From the NCBI GenBank assembly GCA_030220185.1, contig JASPKZ010004955.1, forward strand, positions 372,001 to 436,000: 64,000 bases of DNA, read 5' to 3'. The notes below the pieces were generated by a model. It saw only the letters and a list, made by a program, of their open reading frames with translations, did no database searches and was not told the origin of the DNA. The translations under genes and the position numbers were made by a program. Origin of the DNA: Diploptera punctata (taxonomy: Eukaryota; Arthropoda; Insecta; Blattodea; Blaberidae). Of this stretch, positions 22,001 through 35,700 are shown in pieces. Position 1 is the stretch's first letter, and each line of letters opens with the position of its first letter.

Positions 22001-25000
22001 ATCCTTTCTCCCTTAACATTACTATAAAAACGAATCATAAAAATCTGCTTGCAGAAACCTTTAGATTACCCTAAAAATTTAATTTATTTATAATTCAACG
22101 TGCCAAATATTGAACAAATTTTCTAGCATACATTGCTTACTTATCATAAAAATAAAAACAAATTTAAAGAGCATAATCAAAGTTTTTTACAGTACCAGAC
22201 AAAATACTACTTCTTTGCTACATGTTCCAAAATTTTATACAACTGCTGGATCTAAACATAGTAGATATCTAGGACGCAAATTATATAATGAATTAATTAT
22301 AACCAATCCAGAACTAAGTAAGCTAAACATAGCTATTTTTAAAAAAGCAATTAAATTAATTATTTTTAATTAATTAATTTAATTGAATAAAATTAATCAT
22401 TTGAATATTTTAAAATAATAAATATGAAGCATCTATTTTTGCTTATATTATTATAAATCAATGTATTACTAATTACTTTCACATTGTATGGTTTATATTA
22501 TTTTATGTATATCATTCTCAATTGCACTAATTCTTTTGTTATAATGTCTTATTCCCAAATACATTTTTTTTTTATATGTGTCATAATTTATGTAAAAATG
22601 AAACTGTGAACTGCACCCGAGCACGAACAATTGCTCATTCGGGTGTCAATACCGTATATAACATTTATTTGTTACTAAAATTTATTTGCTATTATTATTA
22701 TTATTATTATTATATTATTATTATTATTATTATTATATTATATAGACCACAAAAAATTATTAAATTTAGTTTAGTTTCTGTATTGTTGTTCATTATTCTC
22801 CATTGTTGACATTGTTAACATGCACAAAACTATTTTCAGTTTCTCTTTTGATTGTCGCCAATTTCATTTAGATACGATTATCCAAAGCAATAGTAGTAGT
22901 TTAAAGTATGATACTATATTTGTGGACATGGTGTATTATATCCATGTAGCACCGATATAAGAATTCTAGAATGCATGTGACTCCCAGATTGTATATATAT
23001 AGTGCACAAACATAACCAGATACCGCTTGCATGATATAGGAAAAAATTTGTAGCAATTGATTATACCACAATAAAAAGAAACCACTGCTTACACTTTCTT
23101 AAACATATTATTTCCCAGGTATTTACGTTCCAGAAAAATATAATAGATATACCGGTATTTACATCATAGGATATCAGAAGCGAATTAATAACCTACAATG
23201 TTGGTTATAATATACAGTTTGATGTGTTTCATTTTTTCTCCACTAGGGTGCATTCTTACAATATTGCAATCCTATTTGGCAATAAAATAATATGATCTGC
23301 TTGCAGTGGATGAACAAATGAAACATAACAAACAAAACAAAACGTTTCTCATTTGTTTTCAAACATCGCTGTTTACATTAACTATATAAATATTTTAAAA
23401 TAACTGTATTTAAATAATGATTTGTGAGTAAACAGCTTAATTTTATTCGTTAAATAATCCTAACAAATGCCACTCTTGATTTCCAAATTCTCTAGATAAA
23501 TTTGTAAATTACTCATGGTATTATTTATGATAATTCATCATAGTTTATTATCTGAGGCAGGTGTTACACCACGAGGAGTTTTCTACAGCTGTTGCTCTCA
23601 ATATGTGTTACATATACCCTCTAGATATTACATATTAACATACTGAATACCTGTTTTATATGTCCTGTTTAAATTTGAATTCCTGACTGTTTTTTAAATC
23701 TAAACTACTAAAATGCAGTAAAACTTTACAATTATGTGTACCAATAAATAATTAAGAAAAATCTCTGGTTATGAGAAGGCTTTGATTCTGATGCTTTTAT
23801 TGCTTATCATTTCATTTAACAATTTGCTTTCTTATTTGAAACACTATAACCAAAGTCACTGTTGCTTTCACTATCACTAAAAATATCAGTTTCTTTACGA
23901 GCTGCCATTTTCACACTGAGCAGATGATGGGATCTGGAATCGCAGTTGCTGGCATTAGAATGTTTCAAGGGCAAATAACAATATATAAAGGCTATCAAAA
24001 TTTACTCCTTTGTTAGGAGTTACTAGACCAAGTTAAATTAACCCTTTAGGTATCATGAGCTGATCAGATCAGCTCTGGTGCTCCTGTCCATTACCTGCCA
24101 GTCAATATACTTAAACTACTTGTAAAGCCGATCACATTGGTGGGTGCGATTTAAATCTCTGACACAAGAGATTTTATCAGTGGCATGCAGAGGGTTAACT
24201 AACTAATTCACTGGCACTATCGAACCCATAGGTTCATATCCACACGGACATAAGCTCTCCATACATCCCTATCCTGAGTTAATGTTTTCAAATGATTTCC
24301 TGTATAATCTACTTCCCTCAAATCATAGTTAATGTTATTCTCCCACCTCATTATTTGTCTACCAACTGGGCGTTTTCCTTCTGGTTTTCCTACAAGAAGC
24401 TTCCATGCATGACTTTCATTCCCCATTTGTGCCACATGTTCCGCCTATCGCAATCTATGTGACACAAATGGGGAATAAAATAATGCTAATTTAGTAACTT
24501 TTATTTGCCCATAGATGTCATGAATGGTATGTGGTCAACATACCGACCAATGAGACATTCAGCAGGCAACTAAAATATTACTAAGATGATGAGGTCGTAA
24601 GATGGCTGAAGATAGAAAAGATATTTCCAGAAATTGATCCCGTGCTGTGCGGCAACATAATTCTAACTGTGTCCTGAAGTCTTGAAATTCTCCTCTTTCT
24701 TGAAAATTCTGACAAATTGAGAATGAGGGCTTGTAATTCACTTCATTATTTAGGATACAAACCCTTGCTAAGGACAGAAGCTATTTTGTTAAGGGGTTTC
24801 AAAATGTTTAGCAAATAGATTTATTGGGTGATTTTGAAATTGTAGGCTGTCTTTTCCAGTTGCATTTTTGCAACGATGCCAAATTGAATATATATAAGTA
24901 TACTAAATAATCCTAATTATAAGCTCTATCAATGGTCTTACAGTTTCTACTAATTAGTTTAAAGAGGTTATTTATCTTAACTGTAATGCAAAGTTTGTCA

Positions 25001-26709
25001 CTTTTATGTTACTCATTTCTTTATAATATTTTATTAATATTCTTTATAATATTAACCCATTTGCTTCTGGTTTAAATGCTCAATCCATTTCCCCAGAAAG
25101 CGGATTTAAATTACCGTAAATTATATTGTCTATTTTCAGACATTCAAAAGAAACAAAAGATAATGATCCTTGAGATCACAACAGGGGTGAAGGCTAAAAC
25201 ACATTTTTCTACTATTCATAAATGTTAACAAAAGATTACCCTGCCAAGATATGTACAAAATATTGCAAAATATATAGCAGCAGAGTTAAGCGTGTGTACC
25301 TTGTCTTCTGAGTTGATGGCCCATTAACTGCCAGTGAGTCTACCTTGTCTTTTGATGTGAATGGGTTAATAATGTATTAAAACATGGGTTCCATAATGGC
25401 TTGTGAAATGAGATTCATGTGCAGAACAGCGGGTTACACCAGATGGGATCAGAAAAGGAACACCGATATCTTAAAAGAATTGAAGACTATGCCAATTTTG
25501 GAATATATTAAACAGTACCAACTAAATTGGAAACACCATCTTGAAAGAATGAGTTCAAATCAGATCCCCAAAGCTATTTATAATTATATACCAAGAGGAC
25601 AAAGATCACTGGGCCATCCTATGAAATGCTGGAGGGAAAATTTTCTATAGGATCATAACAGGCCTTGGCCTAATACTTGGAAGGAAGAAGAAGAACAACA
25701 TGGGTTCCTGCTGATTTTTAATATTGAAAACTATTGAATGGCTTCAACCCTTTTTAATCTATCTTCCAAGGTTACGAACATTGTAAGAATTTTACGTGTC
25801 AAAGATGAAATTGTAACTTAAATAGTTATTGGCAATTCATGCTTAAATCCTTTATTATATTTAAAGATATACTGATTCATATTTTATTTAATTCTTGAAA
25901 TTTTGTTATGTTGTAATAAAACACACATATTGTTCATCGACTATGAGAAGGGATTTGATAAAATTATACGCTCTAAATTATAGGATATATTAATAAATGA
26001 TATCCACCTCATCTAATTAAAGCTATAGAAAGTTTATATTAAAATATAAAATTTCATATAGATAATGGAAATGGTCCTGGAGAAACTTTCATAGAAATCA
26101 ACAATGGACTTCTTTTGCCAATACTTTTTAATATACATTTAGATGATGTCATTAGTACATGCAGACTCTTTTAGATGAACATTTTATGATAATCGGTATG
26201 AAAATGAACTGTCTTTTCTTCGCAGATGACCAGATCAATGTAGCTTCCTCAGAAAATTAACTACAGAAATCAATTTATGAATTACGGAAACTAATAAAAG
26301 ATTATAATTTAAACATATGAACAGAGAAAACCAAATCCATGGCATTTATTGGAATTCAGTATAAAAGGACAAAAATTGTAATTGAAGCAAACATAATTGA
26401 ACAAGTAACTTGTTTTAATTATCTAGGATGCATATCATACCTGCAAAATTTCGATATGGAGAAAAAATAAGCAAATTTCAACAGATATGTGGTTCAATAA
26501 GAAGATATTTGAGAAGTAAGACCACAAGAGAAACTCAATTGAAATTTTACAAAACTAGCCATTCCAACATTAACATATGGGTCTGAGACTTGGCCTTTAA
26601 CGATCTCTGATAAACATAAAATTGAGACAATAGAAATGAGATTTCTGAGATCCGTTGCAGGTGTACCTTTAAGAGATCAGAAGAGAAGTCAAGATATCAG
26701 AGATGAATT

Positions 26710-26754
<45 letters not shown>

Positions 26755-29700
26755 ACAAGAGAATATACAGAAATAAATATAACCAGTTTGAACATGTACA
26801 AAGAATGCCAAATAATTGTTTATCAAAACAGATGCTTCATTATAAACCTTGAGGCCAAAGAAATATAGGAAGACCAAAACAACATTGGAAGGACGACGTG
26901 TAGCATATTATGCAGCGGGGAGAGTGGAATGGGCCAACAGGCACATACCTTGAAGATGATGATGATGATATAATAAAATCATTATAAGTTATAATTATTC
27001 TCAATATCATTTATATCTTCTTATTTCGTATGGACTCATATATAAGATAATCATGATCAAAATAAAGCAGTTATCAATATAATTATGATAGTGATAAATC
27101 AATGGGTGTAAAACTATGTACTGTTTCAATGTCCATATGCATATAATTTGTCTCAGCTAACAATAACACCAAATGGAATATAAATATGAATTGGAAACTT
27201 CACACCTCATAAAATATGCTTTTCTCACCTGATATGTTTTGAAAGCCTTGCTTTCATAAAAAAATATTAAACTGGTTGACTTTCTAAAAACTGTCCTTCT
27301 GAACTACAGTAAAACTTGTTTAATCCGGAACATGAATAATGCAGAAATGTGAACAAATTTATTGGTCCCAGCAAAAAATAGTAATTTTACTTGTATTTAT
27401 TTTGTATAAAACAGAATCTGTCCAACATGGAAATGGTAGTATATTTGTACACAATTCATTAATTATGAATTCATTATCACAATTCATTATGAGGCAAAAA
27501 GATAGAGAGAGAAATAAATTAGTTTCCACTTCAGGCAAATTAACAATAAATTATGATTCCTGCCACCGGGAGAAGTAGAGCTTCTATCCGTATCTGCAAT
27601 TTTCATTCGGCCTCACTGCACACCCATTTTGCAAAATACAGCTTCATTTAACAAATATTAGTCATGTGATATCTGTCATACAAATAACCAGTGCACTGTA
27701 AAATCTTAAATTAGTTTAAGATCTGAGACCGATTGTGTATGTATTATTCACAACAGGTAGCATTCTGAATTTACGGAATAAAGATGGCTAAATTGTATGT
27801 ATCATTAAATGAAAAAGTGAAAGTGATTGTTTTTCTTTATCTTCAAACTCTCAGTACACAAAATAATGACTAAATTTAAATGTGGAAAAACCCAAGTTTA
27901 TGAGATTTTAAAACACAAAGAAAAAATAATGAATGAATGGATGCAAGGAAATGGTCAAATGAAGAAAAAAGAAAGAAAAAATGAAGAAATCAACAAGGTG
28001 TGGGAGTTTTTTACAAGTCCACGATCAAAAAATCTCCAAATTTCTGGAATAATGCTCAAAAGTCAAGCTCTAGCTGTTGCTATATCCCTAAGGAATAACG
28101 ATTTCAAGGCATCTTCAGGTTTGTTGTGGACAATTTTAGAAGACAACACAATGTAGTGTGGAATGAAATTTGCAGGCAATCAAAGGATGTGGACGAAAGT
28201 ATAGTTAGTGAGTGGAAACCGAAACTGCATATTTTAATTTCAGATCATGCGCCTAAGAGACATTTTTAATGCTGACAAAATGAGACAGTTTTTTTGTGCA
28301 TTACCGTTGAAGTCGCTTGAACATACTAAACTTCACTTTCCAACGGCAGCAGAATTACAATTAATCCAAGGTACATAAAAAGACATATATGGTGCTCTAT
28401 AATCTAAGATTGGTTAATAATTTTGTTTTTTTATAATGCGGAATGTTGTCTAATGTGGAAAAAAAAATTGGTTCCATGCGATTCCACTTTGAAGAAGTTT
28501 TACTGTATTAGCTCTCTGAACTCTTTAAATCTAATCATATAATTTGTCTTTGCCTTTACAAATGTCTACAAACCTTATAAAAATTCCAACAGCAAAGATG
28601 TTACTAAAAAAAATGTTTTTAATACAATAGGAAGTAACATTAAGGGTCGCATGTTTGGACGCATTAGACAGTAAAATGCCTTCTCTGCTGAGCAAGTTGT
28701 ATGCTAATACGATTTTGCTTACTCAGAAATCTGTTCATGCGATAATAATTGGTTAAATTTGTAAGCTACCGGAGGTAGCTTACATGAGCAACTCAAATTA
28801 AAATCCCGAAGGGAACCGACGGGAACCGATGGTAATCGATGTACTTTGCTGCTTTATCCAACATTTATCCAAGATGTCGGACCTTGAAGACTTCGATCAT
28901 GTTTTCGGTATACACGGAGAAGAGGAATTTGATAGAGTCTACCAAAGAATTCAACTGGAAGAACAGGAGAATCGGCGTAATATTGCGTGTTGCAGACGTG
29001 TTTGTATACGGTATTATTTGCGGGATGCAAGCATAAATGCATTCCTCTATAGCAGACGAAAATAACGGAAGTGGTTTTATCGCTGAGAATTCTGCGTAAT
29101 TTGTTGCCAATATTACGAAAACGTCGACTCTCATGCATGACCGATAAGTCGGCCGTTAATTCGTTCTCAGCAATTGCTCACGGTGAATCAGCTCACTAGT
29201 GATTGGAAGTAATTTGAGTAGAGAGTAATGTTCTAACATACGACCCTAAGAGGTTTAAGAATCAAATGAATCATGAATTCTTCTTACCTCATACATCTAT
29301 GTTTTTTTTTTAAACACAGCATCGCAGTATCAGTATATGTTTAAGAAAACATAGATGTATGAGGTAAGAAGCATTCATGATTCATTTAATTCTTAAACCT
29401 CTTAATGTTAAAATTCCCAAATTTATTATATTAAATTAAGAGGTTTAATTAATAATTAAGACATTTTGTCTGTACATTCTTACCTCTTAAGGTTGCTTTT
29501 GTCGAACATACATTTCAAGGCTGCTGCTCGTCAGCGATTACAGAGTCTGACCATGGGGCTCAGCAGCCTTGAAACATATGTTCGACAAAAAACAACCATA
29601 AGAGGTAAGAATGTCTTAATTATGTTATTAAAAAATTAAAATACTAAAACTTTTATCTGATATGTCAGTCATCCTTGACAAAATAAAATTTCATTAAAAT

Positions 29701-32700
29701 ATTGTAAGGCTTTCATAACCTGTTGTTCCATCATCAGCAGCTGATTAGGTACTGATTGTTTTCAATGAGCATTTTGTATAAAGGTAAAGGTCATTGGGTG
29801 TGTTCTCATCAAACAGGTTTTAATTTTTTCATTTATGTATAATTTTATCAGTGAGTGATAATATTATACATAAATAAATAATTTATCATAGTAATTTCTT
29901 TAAAAAAAAAAGTAATTTAATTTCTCACCTCTTTCAAGATTTTGATTTTTTAGGATGATTATTTTGTAGTTATTACATTCTCTGTGCACTGTTGAAAGTA
30001 TGTTATCAATATTGTGCTAAACAGTTGGCCTATATTTATAATGTGTTTCGCAAAACTTGATTTTCCCTCATATTTAAAATCCTTAAAATGCTGATTGAAT
30101 CTTGTATTAAAATGTTTGGTGATTCTGCCAATATAAAATTTATCACAACTATTGCATTTAGTTTATAAACTTATTTATTTTCATATATGTAGTACAGTCT
30201 TCTATTTTGTTTGAGATAATATTGTTTAATTAACTTTGGTTTTATAAGTTATTTGTCATTCTTTCTAATTATAATTTTGTAGTTTGATTGCCTGTAATAT
30301 GTGAGGGTTATCCAATTAATTTTATTTTCATTAAATTGGTTTCTTAATTAATATTTTCTTTTTTGTTTTTTATTAATTTAATTACTTCTTGATTATATCC
30401 ATTTTTGAGAGCCTGGATTTTTATGTAGTTTAGTTCCTTATTGTAATTTGCTTTGATTAATGTTAACTTTATCATTCTATTTATAATGCTGATAAAGATG
30501 TTTATTTTTTGTTAAAAAAGTTGTTTGGATTTTTCATATATGGCTATTGAGTTGGTGGTGGTGGGTTTTCTGTATATGGTCATGTCTAAACTATTGCTAT
30601 TTAGATTTTTGGTACTTGTAAGATTTAGATAATGAATTGAATTATTTATTTCCATTTCTCCATAAATTGTATATTTTTGTGCATTTTATTTAACTCTCTT
30701 AAAATCTCTTTTTCCATGGAATTCTCATCATTGTATATTATTAAAAGGTCTTTGACATATCTTGTATTTAATATTGAACTTTTTTAAGTTTATCAAAATT
30801 TTCCTCTTCTCTTGCCCTATATTATGAAGTTACCTTGATTTGCAGGCACCTCGATCTGAAGTTGTGCTAGTGGTATCACGCTCAAGAGGTGTTCAAGAAT
30901 CAAACCATGAAGAGGAATTTACAGTGGCAGCTCACATATCACGAAATACACGGCCACCTCGCATCCCTGAGCAGCCTATAGAAGTCATCAGTGTGCCATC
31001 AGGAGAAGAACGAGGACCTCCCATCACAGTCATTCTAACAAAGGATGGAGCTGGTCTCGGATTCAGTTTGGAAGGGGGCAAAGATTCCCCACTAGGAGAT
31101 AAGCCCCTCACCATCAAGAAAATATTCACAGGTAAAAATACATATCACACCATCTATTGACATCTGAAATGTAGAACTCTTTATCCTAATATTTTTCATG
31201 GACACTACCTATTGTCATTAAAAACCACTGAATTATTTGTTGGAAGCAGCTTTGATCTAAAGTGAATGAATTATCACATGGTGGGACTTTTGAAGGTCCA
31301 CTAACCAAAAGTTTGGTTAGTTGAAACATGCTGTAAATTTATTTCCTTGAGCTCAGAAAACCTGATTTATAAATGAGCTGGAGAAACTTTTTTTTTATCT
31401 CACCTCATAAAAATCCATGTTTTCACGATTCTGGTTTCAAAGGCCAATTTTGCCCTCATCTTCAGTCAAACTCCACTCTTTGACTGAAAATGAAGGCAAA
31501 ATTTACCTTTCAAACTAGTATCATGAAATCACAGAATTTTATGAGGTGGGAGATAAAAAATCTTCTCCAACTCATCTATAAATTGAAAATACCTCATAGT
31601 GCTCTTCCCACTATAATTTTGATTAAAAGCCTATGTTATATTGATATGTGCTTAGGGTAAAATTCCCATGTTTTAAGATCTAGTTTCCAAGATGATATAA
31701 CTCTCTTTATTTAATTAAAAATGAGCCATTGAAATAAGCATGTTGTGTGTTATATTTGAAGAGAAAAATTATACGCTCAGACTGGGGTTTGAACCCAGGA
31801 CCTTTTTGAACAGGACCAGCATATAATTTTCTCTTCAAATATAATTTATCCATCATTGAGATGTATGAAATGAATAATAAAAATATGTTGTATGTTATTC
31901 GTTAAGAGAGTGTTTAACGGAAAAATTAAGTTTTTAAATGTTAAACTATAGGGAGCAGGAGAAGTCTGGCAATAGTGAGAACATTTATTCATGTCAGCAT
32001 GAAATAATATATTCACTATAGTATTGCTTCCTCTTTATGTTGATTCCAGTTGTTTGGCTTAATTATTATTACAAAGAGATTTTTGTCCTCTTATGTTTTT
32101 GTTGCATTTCCCACTACCTATCATCATTTAAAGTCAGTGAAAGATTTATTGGAAGTAACTTATTTTCTCTCTTCTTCCTCCTCCTCCTTAAGTTGATTAC
32201 AATCACTTATTTACATCCATCTCCCATGTTTTAGTTGTATGTACCTCTGTCCATGTTTGTCCATAATGTTCCCTAATCTGGTCTAGCCACCTGGTTGTGA
32301 GTATTCCCCTTGGTATCTTCCCTCTTAGTTTTTTAATCATTCATGTATGTACCATTTTAATTTATTTCTTTCTATGTCATTTTTAATTTTCTCTACTTCT
32401 AACTCCTCTCTTCTTATCGCTGTGTTTCTAATTTTGCATTTTCTTGTTACCCTCAAAAAAATTTATTTTCATAGCTTGAATTTACTGTCTTTTTTCATTG
32501 TTGTCTAAATTCTGAAACATTAACAAAATATTTTAAAATGTATGTGTCAACTTTATGTTTCTTTTTAATAACCTTGTGTCTCTTCTTTTAGAGAATGTTT
32601 TCATTTCCCTTATGGGTCATCCGACTGAGCCTCTCCAGGCATCTCCCAATATTTTTGTTCATGATTATTGTCCAATCTACTCCTCTTGCCTATGGGTTGC

Positions 32701-35700
32701 CCCTTATCTGGTGCATGCACCTCAGTCTTGGTCTTCCCAATAGTCACTTCCTATTCTCACTTCCAATGTTGTTCTTGGTAGTCTTTTGTGCCATTCACTT
32801 GACATGTCTGAACCATTATAACCTATTTTGTTCAATATATTCCTATAATGATTTAATACCAAGCCAGTTCTCTGATATTGTTTATTTTTTATTATTTCAC
32901 TCACCTCATACTTCATAATTCATAGCAGACCCTGGGTTTCTTCACATCTTTTGTGACATTCTCAATGCTGTGTCACATTCACAACTGATGTCCAACGGCT
33001 TTCTATCCTGCAGACTGACCTCTGCGCCATCTGGTGGCTGACCGAAGAATTTCCAAATCAGTCCTCTCTCCTTATAACCGGGTATTTCAAAATTCATAGT
33101 TGTATTTTCATTCTTGCATATGTAAATTTTTTCCCAAATTGTGAGTTCCTTCGGTTTTTCCAATTGTTTAAGTAATTTTGTTTTGGTTTCTATTCTATGT
33201 TTTTCTGACCAGGCATGTGCAGCTATTGCAGATTTTTCAGTTTCTCCATTTTTAACATTTCTGAGGTGTTCTTTTAATCTTGTATTTAGATTCCTTTTTT
33301 GTTTTTCCTATGTATATCTTTTCACAATCTTTACAATTAATTTGATAAATTCCCGATTTTTTGCAGTCTTCAATCTTTTCATTTTTGTTGGTTTTTATTA
33401 AATTATCTAAGCTGTAATCATTTTTCGGTGCTAATTTAATGTTGAATTTGTTGAAAATTTTTTGAAACTTGTCAAATACTAAAGGATGGTATGTGAACTT
33501 CTTGAATTTTTTGCCTATATTTTTATCTGTCTGAAGAGTACTTTCATTAATGAATTTTTGGTTTTTGAATTTATTTATTTTCTTGTGTATCATCTTCTCT
33601 TGAAAACCATTATCCTTCGCAATTTTTATGATGTGTCCTTTCTCTTTGTTGTCATTTTCTTTGCTCATGGGGACATTCACAAGTCTGTGTGTTAAACTAT
33701 TAAATACTGCCTGTTTGTGTGAAAAATGGTTAAATCCAGTAGCTTTTATATAATTGTCGATGTGAGTTTCTTTTCTGTAGATTCCAAATTCTATTTTCTT
33801 TTTTTCTTCATTCCTAATCAATTTAAGGTATTTCATGATTATTTTCTATTTCCATTGTAAATTTGATTGTTTTATTTTGAATATTTAACAGTTTAATGGC
33901 ATCTTATAATTGTTTCTGTTTTACTATTGCTATGATATCATCTACATATCTTCTCCAAAATTTAAACATCAAAGGATGTGCTGTGGTTACATGACATTCA
34001 AAGTTCCCCATAAACATGTTTGCTAAGAATGGTGATAGTGGATTTCCCATTGCAAGTCCTGATTTTTGTCTAAAGTATTTTCCTCTAAAGGTGAAGAACA
34101 TTTGATTTAAGCATAATTTTGTTAGTTTTATGTATTCTTTAACGCTATCATCATCTAATTTGTTTTCTTTCAACCATTTTTCTAAAATTTTCAAAGTTGT
34201 GTCAGTCGGGATGTTTGTGGACAATGAAGTAACGTCAAATGAGACCAATCTTTCTGAAGGTTCCATTTCTACATTTTCTAATTTCTCAACTAATTGGTAA
34301 GAATTTTCTACTGCTAAATTTTCAAATTTTTCCATACCTTTAAATTTATTGCTAAGCCATTTTGATATGTTATATGTCGGTGAGTTGATATTATTGATGA
34401 TAGGTCTCATTTTCTTTCCGTCTTTGTGGATTTTTGGAAGACCATGAATGTTGGGGTTTCTGGGATTTGGTATTTTTAATTTAAACTTTTCCTTTTGTGT
34501 CATAATTTTCTTAATTGATTTTAGGCTGGTTTCAACTTCCTTAATTGTTTTTGCGAGAGGGTTTGTTTTAATTTCTTCGTATTCTTCTCCCTTTAATAAA
34601 TTCTCCATCCTATCATTATAATCTTCTTTATCCAAAATTACCAAATTATTCCCTTTGTCTGACTTTGAAAACACAACATTTTTATTGTTGATGTTTCTTA
34701 CTTTCTTCATATTTGTTTTGCATATGTTTCCTGTTTTTGTGTTTTTAATTTTTTCAATAACTTCCCCACATTCTTTTCTGATTATTGTTTGTTCTTCATA
34801 ATTTATGTCATCTATAGCAATTTCAACATCAGCTATGTAATCTTCTAAATTGTTAGAATAACTAATGCATGTTTTCAATCCCTTGTCCAAAATAGATATT
34901 TCTTCTTTTGTAAATTTTTCAGATGATAGGTTAATTACATTCTTCTCATTTTCTTTATCCCCCCCTAATTTAGTGGTTATTCTTTTTGTACTTTTATATT
35001 TCTTCAATTTTTTTAACTCAGGTTTTAAATTAATTATCTTTTTCTTTTGTGCATCAATTTTTTTCTTCATTTTGAGGTTCAATTGGTTGTAGAAGTTTTT
35101 TCTATGTTATCCCAAACTGTTTGCCCTAAACTGCTGGTTAATTTTAGATGTAAAAAGTACAGTTCTACGTCTATTTTACTTATAGTTGTGTAATGTTTGA
35201 TTTTTTCCAAATTGAGAGTTTTCTTTTCTAAAATTTTTTTCTAAGTTGTATGGTCTTTCTATCGATGCTTCTTAAAATTATCATCTCTGCTGCTTGCACT
35301 TTGTTTTTATCTTTCATTCTTAATACCCATGTGTTTGCTGTAGCCTATAACTTAATGTAGGTAAGAGATATGTTTTATGTGTCAAAATGTTTTATTCTTT
35401 CTTAATTTCTCATTTCCTCAGTTTGTTTTAATTAAATTATATAATCTACCATTTGTTTGGATTCTTTGTGTAATTTCCTTTTGTGCATTCCTTCAGAATA
35501 AAATTTACTTCCTAAATATCCAAATTCTGTGCCTTCTTTTATTATCATAACCATCACATTTATTTTCTTCATTGCTGAGAACTGCTTACTAATACTATAC
35601 TTCTTTTAAAATTCTTGATAAGTACTTAACTAAAATAAAAATTTGATGTTTTTTTTAATTTCTTCATTTATTTCATTTTGAATTTTTCCATTTCTATAAT

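Larger units (their letters stand above)
21561..22933. mobile_element. DNA transposon with ~110-bp inverted ends (TA duplication)
   Basis: CACCATGTCCACAAATATAG at 21561 is matched in reverse at 22914-22933, and the homology extends about 110 bp inward (TAGATACGATTAT, AATTTCATTTAGAT). TA flanks both ends (21559-21560 and 22934-22935), suggesting Tc1/mariner-like. The interior holds a LINE fragment and no transposase. Confidence 0.75.
21075..23545 (+). repeat. Unclassified dispersed repeat X, copy 1 (interrupted)
   Basis: Segments 21075-21224, 21480-21530 and 22970-23510 are colinear with 40376-41060 (from TTTAACTCATGCCCCAAATG to CACTCTTGATTTCCAAATTC). Two insertions break it: one at about 21225-21480 and one at 21561-22933. 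No protein is seen, and the class is unknown. Confidence 0.7.
28629..29412 (-). mobile_element. Foldback element interrupted by Harbinger copy 2
   Basis: AGTAACATTAAGAGGTTTAAG at the left and its reverse at about 29385-29410 enclose arms with TTACCTCATACATCTATG, as in the element at 11321-11527. Without the Harbinger (28644-29246) it is about 180 bp. Confidence 0.78.
32876..35100 (-). mobile_element. Penelope-like element, copy 2 (best RT)
   Basis: Encodes RT (35082-33904) and then GIY-YIG nuclease (33836-33252) on the minus strand. The left end (32876-32990) holds CACTCACCTCATACTTCATA, as in the foldback at 19526, and a hammerhead-like remnant. The family tail is not seen at this end. Confidence 0.88.
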
